Positions 1 to 6,200 of a stretch of DNA of 7,961 nt are shown in pieces. The stretch spans positions 5,538 to 13,498 of the forward strand of contig MFTL01000005.1 in the NCBI GenBank assembly GCA_001786825.1, given 5' to 3'. Made by a program: the position numbers and the translations under genes. Each line of letters begins with the position of its first letter. Position 1 is the first letter of the stretch. The notes beneath the pieces were generated by a model. The model did no database searches and had not been told where the DNA came from. It was given only the letters and a program-made list of their open reading frames with translations. The DNA is from Candidatus Nomurabacteria bacterium RIFCSPHIGHO2_01_FULL_39_9. Lineage in GTDB: Bacteria; Patescibacteriota; Minisyncoccia; Phycocordibacterales; DATEUR01.

Positions 1-53
1 AATATATTGGGTTGGACGTAATTAAAAAATAAAGCGGGTTAATAAGTTGAATA

Positions 54-841
54 ATGCTTCATTCCTTGAGATCGCAAAAAAGAGCGAGAGAAATATTGAT
101 AACTAAAATCTTAGCTATTTTTTCGGCTATTTTACTTTTTATTTTATTTGTCGGTTTTTTCTCACGCAGTTCTTTATCCGAACCGATGTTGAAATTATCG
201 GCAATCTAGTAACTGATAAGAATATAGTTCAAGCTAAAATCAATGAAATTTTAAGCCGCAACCTGCTCTTTGTCATTCATCGCGACAATTTTATTTTCTT
301 TCCTTGGAAAAAAATTAAAATAGAACTGACGGAAGAGTTTCCTAGAATCAAGGAAATAAATATTGAGCCGATAAACCTTAGAAAAATAGAAATAAGTATT
401 TCTGAAAGAGAAGGAAATTTTCTCGCTTGTAAAACCGAATCGGAGTGTTTTTTTGTAGATGATGCTGGTTTTGTTTACGCACCATCGCCGTATTTATTTG
501 GCAATATTTTTTTCCGATTTTTTAGCAGTAGTTTTGAGCTCGGCCAATTTCTTTTGTCCTCAGAAGAATTTAATGAAATTGTTTCGTTTAAAGAAAAGCT
601 AGACTTTCTCGAATTAGAAACTAATTGGATTGTTATTAATGAAGAGAATTTTGAACTTTATTTCCCCAATCAAGCGAAAATAATTGTAAATCGAAATGAT
701 GATTTTAAACTGATCATAAATAACCTTGAATCAGCGCTTGCATCAGAACCGCTGAAAACAAAATTGAAAGATGAATTTGAAAAGTTGGAATATCTCGATC
801 TGCGCTTCGATAATCGCGTTGTCTATAAATTTAAAGAATAG
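54..841 (+). pseudogene. ftsQ: FtsQ/DivIB-like POTRA cell-division protein, reading frame broken by a -1 shift
   Basis: FtsQ/DivIB proteins are bitopic membrane proteins of the divisome whose extracytoplasmic POTRA domain binds FtsB/FtsL. The first frame, from ATG 54, gives a basic N-terminus (MLHSLRSQKRARE) and one hydrophobic segment (ILAIFSAILLFILFVGFF), then stops at TAG 207-209 after 51 codons. The next frame, open from about 107 to the TAG at 839-841, continues with the POTRA-like FFIRTDVEIIGN, then FPRIKEINI, an ISEREG strand, two cysteines around a short acidic stretch and FFVDDAGFVYAP. This order is what I know from short FtsQ-like proteins of Parcubacteria. Adding one base between about 155 and 171 restores 262 codons, a normal length. 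The split may be a sequencing or assembly error, a variable T-tract, programmed -1 slippage or a true lesion. The family call is fairly firm; whether the gene is functional is open. No clear Shine-Dalgarno precedes ATG 54. Confidence 0.72.
155..161 (+). other. Candidate -1 slippery heptamer T TTT TTC in the FtsQ-like gene
   Basis: In the N-terminal frame the codons here are GGT TTT TTC, so the heptamer T-TTT-TTC lies in the register of a canonical X XXY YYZ slippery site. Slipping back one base leads directly into the open POTRA frame. A weak inverted repeat, CCGAT (183-187) with ATCGG (197-201), lies 21 bases further on, which is farther than usual for a stimulatory structure. A lost T in this T6 run, or at TT 170-171, would look identical, so this is a candidate only. 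Confidence 0.4.
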
Positions 842-843
842 TG

Positions 844-852
844 TGCTAATAT
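844..852 (+). promoter_or_regulatory. Extended -10 promoter (TGCTAATAT) before bipA
   Basis: TGC plus TAATAT fits an extended -10 element (TGnTAnnAT). It lies directly after the FtsQ-like stop codon and ends 9 bases before the bipA ATG. Start of transcription about 7 bases downstream would give a leader of only a few bases. No good -35 hexamer is visible at 17 bases, as is common for extended -10 promoters. Confidence 0.45.
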
Positions 853-856
853 GGAG
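853..856 (+). promoter_or_regulatory. Shine-Dalgarno GGAG of bipA
   Basis: GGAG sits 5 bases before ATG 862 and supports that start. It is the only convincing Shine-Dalgarno site in the window. It would be present on read-through mRNA from the FtsQ-like gene, but probably not on mRNA starting from the -10 element immediately upstream. Confidence 0.5.
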
Positions 857-861
857 CGTCT

Positions 862-2667
862 ATGAAAGATATTAGAAATGTTGCTATTATTGCGCACGTT
901 GACCACGGAAAATCAACTCTTGTTGACGCGCTTTTAAAGCAATCGGAAACGAACCTCGGCAAATTAGCTGGCAATGAGCTTATTATGGATTCTAATGAAC
1001 TTGAGCGAGAGCGGGGTATTACTATTTTTTCTAAAAACGCAGCAGTCAATTATAAAGGAACAAAAATTAATATTATCGACACGCCCGGCCACGCTGACTT
1101 CGGCGGGGAAGTCGAGCGCGTTTTAAATATGGCCGACGGCTCACTTCTTTTGGTTGATGCGCAAGAAGGGCCAATGCCGCAGACGCGTTTTGTTTTGAAA
1201 AAAGCATTAGCAGCTGGCCATAAAATTATTTTAGTCATAAATAAAATAGACAAGCCAAACGCCCGAGTCAATTATGTTTTAGATAAAGTGCTGGAACTTT
1301 TTATTGAGCTTGGCGCGACCAATGAACAACTTGAATTTCCAATAATTTATGCGGCTGGAAAACTAGGCGTTGCTGGGACAACCGCCGATTTGGCGCAAAT
1401 GAAAGATGTTGTTCCTGTTTTCGAAGTTATTATGAGCCACATCCCGCAGCCAAAAGTGGAAATTGATGCGCCGCTACAGATTATGGTGGTTTCGATAAGT
1501 TATGATAATTATCTCGGTCGCATGGCGATCGGCAGAATTTATCGCGGAAAAATAAAAAGTAATTCTGAAGTTGTTCATATGAAACCCGGAGCTTTGCCGA
1601 AAAAATATAAATTAACCGGTCTTAAGACTTTTTCTGGGTTGGCCAGCTTGCCAACTGACGAGGTTGAAGCTGGTGATATTGTCACGATTGCAGGCATACC
1701 AGATGTAAATATTGGAGACACAATTGCTGATAAAGAAAATCCCGAGGCACTGACACCGATTATAATTGAGCAACCAACTGTGAAAATGATTTTTTCGGTT
1801 AATAATTCTCCTTTTTCAGGCCTTGAAGGAGAGTATTCTACTTCCAGAAATCTTCGAGAGCGTCTTTTCAAAGAACTCGATAATGATGTTGCGCTTCGAG
1901 TTGAAGAAACTGGATCGAGCGAAGAATTTTTAGTCAGCGGCCGCGGTGAACTTCATCTTGGAATTTTAATAGAAAAAATGCGGCGTGAAGGCTATGAACT
2001 TCAAGTTTCAAAGCCGGAAGTTGTTTTTAAAGAAGAAAATGGAATTGTTTTAGAACCGACCGAAGACGTCTGGATTGAAGTGCCGGAAGAATATTCTGGA
2101 ATGGTTATTCAAAAAATGACTTTAAGAAAAGGCGAGCTAAAAAATATGAGTGTTGAGAACGGTCTTGCTTCATTTCACTTTTTTATTCCAACGCGCGGGT
2201 TGATAGGTTTTCGCAATGAATTTATGATATCAACCAAAGGTCTTGGTATCGTTAATTCACTGCTCGCTGGTTATGTCAAAAAATTAGATTCAATCGAGGC
2301 CAATAAACATGGCTCGCTGATTGTTCATGAATCTGGGACAACGACCGCTTATGCGTTGCTTAAGGCCATGGAGCGCGGTGCGCTTTTTGTCGGGCCGGGG
2401 GAAAAAGTCTACGAAGGACAGGTTGTTGGGCAAAATGCCAAGCCTGAAGATCTTGAGGTTAATGTTTGTAAATTAAAACAACTAACTAATTTTCGTGCCA
2501 AAGTTGATGCGGTCTCTGATGACCTGCCGCCTCCGCGCATGATGACGCTTGAGCTCGCACTTGAATATATTGGCGACGACGAGCTTGTGGAAGCAACGCC
2601 AAAAAGTATTCGTTTGCGCAAGAAAATTTTGAACGCCAATCTTCGCAAAAAATCCAAAGCTAGTTAA
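862..2667 (+). CDS. bipA: Ribosome-associated translational GTPase BipA/TypA
   Basis: BipA/TypA is an EF-G-like GTPase that binds the 70S ribosome and acts in 50S assembly and stress or low-temperature growth. The 601 residues match the usual family length of about 600-615. Visible GTPase motifs are G1 AHVDHGKS (11-18), the switch I signature RERGIT (49-54), G3 DTPGH (73-77), G4 NKID (127-130) and a G5-like YAAGK (163-167). An EF-Tu-like beta-barrel follows from about residue 200, then the EF-G III/V-like modules (SGRGELHLGIL and PTRGLIGFRNEF) and the BipA-specific C-terminal domain, ending in the typical DELVEATPKSIRLRKKIL. ATG 862 is supported by GGAG at 853-856 and by the domain beginning immediately with KDIRNVAIIAHVDHGKST. 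The stop overlaps the next start in TAATG, so the dihydrouridine synthase is probably translationally coupled. Confidence 0.97.
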   Translation: MKDIRNVAIIAHVDHGKSTLVDALLKQSETNLGKLAGNELIMDSNELERERGITIFSKNAAVNYKGTKINIIDTPGHADFGGEVERVLNMADGSLLLVDAQEGPMPQTRFVLKKALAAGHKIILVINKIDKPNARVNYVLDKVLELFIELGATNEQLEFPIIYAAGKLGVAGTTADLAQMKDVVPVFEVIMSHIPQPKVEIDAPLQIMVVSISYDNYLGRMAIGRIYRGKIKSNSEVVHMKPGALPKKYKLTGLKTFSGLASLPTDEVEAGDIVTIAGIPDVNIGDTIADKENPEALTPIIIEQPTVKMIFSVNNSPFSGLEGEYSTSRNLRERLFKELDNDVALRVEETGSSEEFLVSGRGELHLGILIEKMRREGYELQVSKPEVVFKEENGIVLEPTEDVWIEVPEEYSGMVIQKMTLRKGELKNMSVENGLASFHFFIPTRGLIGFRNEFMISTKGLGIVNSLLAGYVKKLDSIEANKHGSLIVHESGTTTAYALLKAMERGALFVGPGEKVYEGQVVGQNAKPEDLEVNVCKLKQLTNFRAKVDAVSDDLPPPRMMTLELALEYIGDDELVEATPKSIRLRKKILNANLRKKSKAS

Positions 2668-3623
2668 TGAGTAATTTTTGGGAAAAATTAAAAAAGCCGA
2701 TAAAAATTCTCGCGCCGATGGCCAATGTCACCGACGCGGCTTTTCGAAGCATTATTGCAAAGTATGGCAAGCCAGATGTTTTTTATACAGAGTTTGTTTC
2801 AGCAGATGGGCTCTGTTCGCTGGGCAAGAAAAAGCTTTTGGTTGATTTGAAATTTTCTAAAAAAGAACATCCAATTGTGGCGCAACTCTTTTCAGCGAAT
2901 CCTGAGAAAATTTATGAAGCTGCAAAACTTGCTGTCCGACTCGGCTTTGACGGCATTGATATTAATATGGGTTGTCCTGATCGAGCTGTGGAGAAACAAG
3001 GCGCTGGAGCGGCGCTTATTAAAAATCCAAATCTTGCTCGAGAAATTATCCGAGCTACTAAGAGAGGAGCTCCTAAATTACCAATTTCAGTTAAAACTCG
3101 ATTCGGTTACAACAAAGTTGAACTTAGTTGGATTGAAGATATTTTAAAAGAAAATTTAGCGGCGTTAATAATTCATCTACGAACAAGGCATGAGATGTCT
3201 AGTGTTCCAGCGCAATGGGATTTAATACCAGAAATAGTTAAAATTAAAAATAAGATAAATAAAAAAACTTTAATCATCGGCAATGGCGATATTCTTTCGG
3301 TCAAAGAGGGAATTGAAAAGTGTAAAAAATACGGTTGTGATGGCTTTATGATTGGCCGGGGAATTTTCGGTAACCCATGGCTTTTCAATAACAAGAAAAA
3401 GAAAGTAACACTGGAAGAGAAATTAAAAGTTTTGATTGAACACATGAAGCTTTTTGAAAAAATTTTTAAAGGTTTTAAAAGTTTTGCGGTGATGAAAAAG
3501 CACTGCAAGGGTTATACGCTCGGCTTTGAAAACGCCCGCAGTTTGCGAGAGCGTCTCATGGAAACAAATTCCGCTAAAGAGGCTGGGTTAGTGATCAAAA
3601 AATTCTTAAAGAAAAATTTCTAG
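2667..3623 (+). CDS. dus: tRNA-dihydrouridine synthase (Dus family, FMN TIM barrel)
   Basis: Dus enzymes use FMN and NADPH to reduce particular uridines of tRNA, mostly in the D-loop, to dihydrouridine. The 318 residues show the family order: ILAPMANVTDAAFR near the N-terminus (FMN phosphate side), YTEFVSADGL (40-49), INMGCPD with the catalytic cysteine at 103, KQGAGAAL (110-117), SVKTRFG (141-147), HLRTRHEMS (160-168), NGDI (196-199), IGRGIFGNPWLF (219-230) and a helical C-terminal domain with MKKHCKGYTLGF. Length is normal and all expected catalytic features are present. The start ATG overlaps the bipA stop by one base (TAATG), so it is read from the same mRNA. The subfamily (DusA, B or C) cannot be settled by eye; it looks closest to the DusB-like group. 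FMN and tRNA specificity are inferred from the family. Confidence 0.95.
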   Translation: MSNFWEKLKKPIKILAPMANVTDAAFRSIIAKYGKPDVFYTEFVSADGLCSLGKKKLLVDLKFSKKEHPIVAQLFSANPEKIYEAAKLAVRLGFDGIDINMGCPDRAVEKQGAGAALIKNPNLAREIIRATKRGAPKLPISVKTRFGYNKVELSWIEDILKENLAALIIHLRTRHEMSSVPAQWDLIPEIVKIKNKINKKTLIIGNGDILSVKEGIEKCKKYGCDGFMIGRGIFGNPWLFNNKKKKVTLEEKLKVLIEHMKLFEKIFKGFKSFAVMKKHCKGYTLGFENARSLRERLMETNSAKEAGLVIKKFLKKNF

Positions 3624-3628
3624 TCTTG

Positions 3629-3637
3629 TGATATTAT
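3629..3637 (+). promoter_or_regulatory. Extended -10 promoter (TGATATTAT) before dnaX
   Basis: TGA plus TATTAT fits TGnTAnnAT and ends 6 bases before the dnaX ATG, so transcription would start at or next to the start codon (leaderless). An overlapping alternative -10 is TATATT at 3635-3640. No Shine-Dalgarno lies in the 20 bases between the dus stop and dnaX, which agrees with leaderless initiation. Confidence 0.45.
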
Positions 3638-3643
3638 ATTGCC

Positions 3644-4672
3644 ATGACGAGCGTGCTTTATCGCAAATATCGGCCGACAAATTTTAAAGAAGTTTTAGGC
3701 CAGGAGCATATTACGGGTGTTTTAGAAAAATCTTTAGAAAAAGGCGATTTTGCCCATGCTTATCTTTTCTGTGGTTCGCGCGGCACTGGTAAAACTTCGA
3801 TTGCGCGAATATTTGCCAAAGAACTTGGTGTTACTCCAAGTGACGTTTATGAAATTGACGCCGCTTCTAATCGCGGCATTGACGATATTCGGGAACTGCG
3901 CGAAGGCGTTGCGACTAGTCCTTTTGAATCAAAATATAAAATTTATATTATTGATGAGGTGCACATGTTGACGAAAGAGGCTTTCAACGCGCTTTTGAAA
4001 ACTCTTGAAGAGCCGCCCGCTCACGTTGTTTTTGTTTTAGCAACAACAGAAATGGAAAAAGTTCCCGAGACGATTATTTCGCGCTGTGTTACTTATAATT
4101 TTAAAAAACCAACTGAAGAGATTTTAAAAAAGTATGTTATCGATATTGCCGAGAAAGAAAATTTAAAAATTGATAATGAGAGCGCTGACTTGATCGCTCT
4201 GCTTGGCGAAGGGTCTTTCCGAGATACTTGCGGCATTTTGCAAAAATTATTGAGTTTGAGTAGAGATAAAAAAATAAGCAGGGAAGAAGTGGAAGCGGTA
4301 ACTGGCGCCCCGAAAACAACTTTAGTTAATGATTTTATTTTGGCCATCGCCGAAAAAGATTTTGCAAAAGGCCTTAATGTCGTTGAAGCGTTGATAGAAC
4401 AAAATGTTGATGTTAAAGTTTTCGTTAAACTTCTACTTCATAAATTGCGTTTGGCGCTTATTCTCCGTTATGCGCCGGAGCTTATTTTAAAAGTTAAAAC
4501 TCATCTTTCCGAAAAAGATTTGGAATTCATTAAGAAATTAGTTGCCGAAAAAAACACAGCAATCACTTCCAAAACTCTTGAAGCCCTGCTTGAGTGTTAT
4601 CAGAATTTAAATGTAGCTTATATTCCGACATTGCCTTTAGAGCTCGCTTTGAGTAAGATGGTGAAAGAATAA
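3644..4672 (+). CDS. dnaX: DNA polymerase III subunit gamma/tau (clamp loader ATPase), minimal form
   Basis: DnaX is the AAA+ motor of the clamp loader that places the sliding clamp on primed DNA. Visible motifs are YRPTNFKEVLGQ (9-20), Walker A GSRGTGKT (44-51), EIDAASNRGIDDIRELRE (70-87), Walker B YIIDE (101-105), sensor 1 LATTE (132-136), the arginine-finger motif SRC (146-148) and sensor 2 GSFRD (190-194). Residues after about 220 form the helical domain III, ending at LPLELALSKM. At 342 residues it is shorter than typical gamma subunits for two reasons. The four-cysteine zinc module normally found between Walker A and EIDAASN is replaced by a short cysteine-free linker (residues 61-68). 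There is also no tau-like C-terminal extension for binding DnaB or the polymerase alpha subunit. The start is fixed by the conserved N-terminus. RuvB or delta-prime are unlikely given EIDAASN and intact ATPase motifs. Confidence 0.95.
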   Translation: MTSVLYRKYRPTNFKEVLGQEHITGVLEKSLEKGDFAHAYLFCGSRGTGKTSIARIFAKELGVTPSDVYEIDAASNRGIDDIRELREGVATSPFESKYKIYIIDEVHMLTKEAFNALLKTLEEPPAHVVFVLATTEMEKVPETIISRCVTYNFKKPTEEILKKYVIDIAEKENLKIDNESADLIALLGEGSFRDTCGILQKLLSLSRDKKISREEVEAVTGAPKTTLVNDFILAIAEKDFAKGLNVVEALIEQNVDVKVFVKLLLHKLRLALILRYAPELILKVKTHLSEKDLEFIKKLVAEKNTAITSKTLEALLECYQNLNVAYIPTLPLELALSKMVKE

Positions 4673-4676
4673 TAAT

Positions 4677-4747
4677 TGCCGGGTCGTCTAATGGTAGGAC
4701 ATGGGCCTTTGAAGCCCAGTATCGGGGTTCGAGTCCCTGCCCGGCAG
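4677..4747 (+). tRNA. tRNA-Gln (anticodon UUG)
   Basis: A full cloverleaf folds by eye. The acceptor stem is TGCCGGG (4677-4683) with CCCGGCA (4740-4746). The D arm is GTCT/GGAC around AATGGTA. The anticodon stem is TGGGC (4702-4706) with GCCCA (4714-4718), and the loop CTTTGAA places TTG at 4709-4711. The T arm is CGGGG/CCCTG around TTCGAGT, with one G-T pair. The U1-A72 first pair and discriminator G73 (4747) are glutamine identity features in the bacterial tRNAs I know. The 3' CCA is not encoded (TCG follows), so a CCA-adding enzyme is needed. It lies four bases after the dnaX stop and is probably processed from a shared transcript. Confidence 0.96.
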
Positions 4748-4770
4748 TCGAATGAATCAAAATAAAATTT

Positions 4771-5043
4771 ATGCCATACCTTGCCTATATTTTAGAATGC
4801 GCAGATAAGACCCTCTATGTGGGTTCGACGAATGATCTTGAAAAAAGATTAGGAGAACATAATAATTCAAAACGCGGAGCACATTATACAAAAATTCGTC
4901 GGCCGGTAGTCTTAAAATATTATGAAAAATTTCCAACACTAAAAGAGGCCAGGCGAAGGGAGACGGAAATTAAAGGATGGCGAAGAGAAAAGAAATTAAA
5001 TTTAATCAAACAAGACCTGCAGTACGAAATTAAAATAATATGA
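4771..5043 (+). CDS. Small single-domain GIY-YIG endonuclease (UPF0213/YhbQ-like)
   Basis: The 90 residues form one GIY-YIG nuclease domain. The paired tyrosine motifs appear as AYIL (5-8) and LYVGST (15-20), followed by the conserved arginine R26 in [11 protein letters not shown]39 in HYTKIRRP and the catalytic metal-binding glutamate E64 in [17 protein letters not shown]. All expected active-site positions are present. Stand-alone proteins of this type (UPF0213, YhbQ/SLX1-like) are common in bacteria and have been linked to DNA repair or recombination, but the substrate of this one is unknown. It begins 23 bases after the tRNA and has no clear Shine-Dalgarno. Its TGA stop overlaps the next ATG (ATGA), pointing to translational coupling with the SGNH hydrolase. 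A homing endonuclease role is unlikely, as there is no DNA-binding extension and no intron or intein. Confidence 0.9.
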   Translation: MPYLAYILECADKTLYVGSTNDLEKRLGEHNNSKRGAHYTKIRRPVVLKYYEKFPTLKEARRRETEIKGWRREKKLNLIKQDLQYEIKII

Positions 5044-5645
5044 AAAAACCAGAATCAATTTGTATATTTGGCGATAGCACTGCTTGGGGCGCTTGGGATT
5101 TAGAAAAAGGCGGTTGGGTCTCACGACTTTGGATGGACGTCGGGATTAGAGAAGGGGATGATTATATGGAGATCTACAATTGCAGTGTTTCCGGTGGCAC
5201 AACTAATACAATTCTCGAAAGATTTGAAAATGAAGCTAAAATAAGAGGCGCTGACGCATTGATATTTCAAACGGGCGGCAACGACGCTTCTTATGAATTA
5301 CCTCACAATTTTATTGTTCCGATTGAGAAGTTTCGGGAAAATATTAAAGAAATAATTAAAAGAGCAAAAAAGATTACGGACAAAATTATTTTTTTAGACC
5401 TTAAAAACTGTGACGAAACAAAAACAATGCCTGTTTCTTGGATAGATGTTTATTCCACCAATGAAGATATTCAGAGATATTCAAAAGTAATGGAAGAGAC
5501 ATGCAAAGAACATGGCGCTTTGTTTATGGATCTAACGCTTTTGGATAATAGTGATTTTGAAGATGGCTTGCATCCAAACGCTTCCGGGCATGAAAAAATT
5601 TTTCAGCAAGTAAAAGAATTTTTAACCAAACATAATTGGATTTAA
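5040..5645 (+). CDS. SGNH/GDSL-type hydrolase, no signal peptide
   Basis: SGNH hydrolases are serine esterases, lipases or thioesterases with a flavodoxin-like fold. The four signature blocks are visible in 201 residues: block [10 protein letters not shown] with nucleophile S13, block [10 protein letters not shown] with oxyanion glycine G52 or G53, block [11 protein letters not shown] with N81, and block [11 protein letters not shown] with D175 and H178. All catalytic residues are therefore present. There is no signal peptide or membrane helix, so a cytoplasmic enzyme is expected; the general type resembles TesA/RhaT-like GDSL enzymes, but the substrate cannot be read from sequence. The start overlaps the GIY-YIG stop in ATGA. 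The next gene begins about 20 bases after its stop (or overlaps, if a TTG at 5636 were used). The first residues (ESICIFGDS) lead straight into the fold, which supports the ATG. Confidence 0.92.
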   Translation: MKKPESICIFGDSTAWGAWDLEKGGWVSRLWMDVGIREGDDYMEIYNCSVSGGTTNTILERFENEAKIRGADALIFQTGGNDASYELPHNFIVPIEKFRENIKEIIKRAKKITDKIIFLDLKNCDETKTMPVSWIDVYSTNEDIQRYSKVMEETCKEHGALFMDLTLLDNSDFEDGLHPNASGHEKIFQQVKEFLTKHNWI

Positions 5646-5653
5646 ATTATTTA

Positions 5654-5659
5654 GATAAT
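5654..5659 (+). promoter_or_regulatory. Possible -10 element (GATAAT) before the acetyltransferase
   Basis: GATAAT matches TATAAT at five of six positions and ends 6 bases before ATG 5666, the same spacing as at dnaX. There is no TG extension and no recognisable -35. The gap contains no Shine-Dalgarno. AT-rich DNA gives such hexamers easily, so this is weak alone. Confidence 0.25.
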
Positions 5660-5665
5660 TTTTTT

Positions 5666-6145
5666 ATGGACTTAATTATTAGAAAAGGTACAGAAAAAGA
5701 TTTTCCAGGACTTCTTTCGTTAATTCATGAGACGGGTGTCTTAGAAGGTTTACCAAATTCAGTTAAGAATTCTGTTGAACTGATGCAGAAAGAAAAGGAT
5801 CTTTTTCATTTCTTTGTGGCTGAGCAAGATGGTGAGTTAATCGGCTCTGCAGTTTGTTTTTTTGTTTGGTATACTTGGGTAGGTAAAAGTTTATATTTGG
5901 ATGATTTGTATATAAAATCTGAATATAGGGGAAAGAAAATTGGCACTAAATTATTACAGAAGATATTTGAGTTTGCAAAAGAAGAAAATTGCAAACGATT
6001 ACGCTTTGAAGTGGAGGAGAAGAATACTAAGGCACAAGATTTCTATCGAAAACTCGGTGCAAAGATGGGTGACAAGTGGTTTAACTGTGATTTTGACAAA
6101 GAAGGTATCGAAGCTTTTATTGAAATGAATAAAACTAAATCATGA
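5666..6145 (+). CDS. GNAT N-acetyltransferase resembling spermidine/spermine N-acetyltransferases
   Basis: GNAT enzymes move an acetyl group from acetyl-CoA to an amine. From ATG 5666 the protein has 159 residues and starts directly with the first strand (LIIRKGTEKDF). A longer frame with a TTG start at 5636 would overlap the upstream gene and add ten residues outside the fold, so I prefer the ATG. The acetyl-CoA pyrophosphate loop is YRGKKIGTKLL (87-97, RGKKIG at 88-93). The segment YTWVGKSLYLDDLYIKSEYRG and the later FEVEEKNTKAQDFYRKLGA, with the likely general acid Y127, resemble the SSAT (polyamine acetyltransferase) group. This similarity is recalled and not computed; other amine or amino-acid substrates are possible. 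No Shine-Dalgarno is present. It follows the SGNH hydrolase gene by 20 bases and uses TGA as stop. Confidence 0.9.
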   Translation: MDLIIRKGTEKDFPGLLSLIHETGVLEGLPNSVKNSVELMQKEKDLFHFFVAEQDGELIGSAVCFFVWYTWVGKSLYLDDLYIKSEYRGKKIGTKLLQKIFEFAKEENCKRLRFEVEEKNTKAQDFYRKLGAKMGDKWFNCDFDKEGIEAFIEMNKTKS

Positions 6146-6158
6146 TACAAAATAAGTC

Positions 6159-6186
6159 TATAAAAAATAACATCTCAGTTTTTATA
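6159..6186 (+). repeat. AT-only inverted repeat between the acetyltransferase and NTPase genes
   Basis: TATAAAAA (6159-6166) and TTTTTATA (6179-6186) are perfect inverted arms of 8 bases around a 12-base loop. The stem has no G-C pair, so it is a poor terminator. The right arm contains TATAAA, a possible -10 element for the NTPase gene about 12 bases before its ATG. Chance is a reasonable explanation. Confidence 0.35.
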
Positions 6187-6200
6187 AAAAGTAAAAAATC

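Noticed and set aside
1..32. Nine open codons ending in TAA at 30-32, which could be the end of an upstream gene (YIGLDVIKK).
   Set aside because: Too short to identify; chance open frames of this size are common, and two other frames also stop within the first 24 bases.
554..841. A separate 95-residue gene starting at an internal start codon.
   Set aside because: The frame is open far upstream (to about 107) and the upstream part encodes the FtsQ-like POTRA region, so this is the end of the longer gene.
846..2657. Several minus-strand open frames opposite bipA.
   Set aside because: They mirror the strong codon bias of bipA, have no family features and no initiation signals.
4677..4770. Phage or element attachment site at the tRNA-Gln 3' end.
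   Set aside because: I found no second copy of the tRNA 3' sequence and no integrase in the window.
5636..5665. TTG start that would lengthen the acetyltransferase by ten residues and overlap the SGNH gene.
   Set aside because: The extra residues lie outside the GNAT fold, and ATG 5666 places the first strand at the N-terminus as usual.
6159..6186. AT-only inverted repeat as a terminator for the acetyltransferase gene.
   Set aside because: No G-C pair in the stem and no T-run after it; it would be too unstable.
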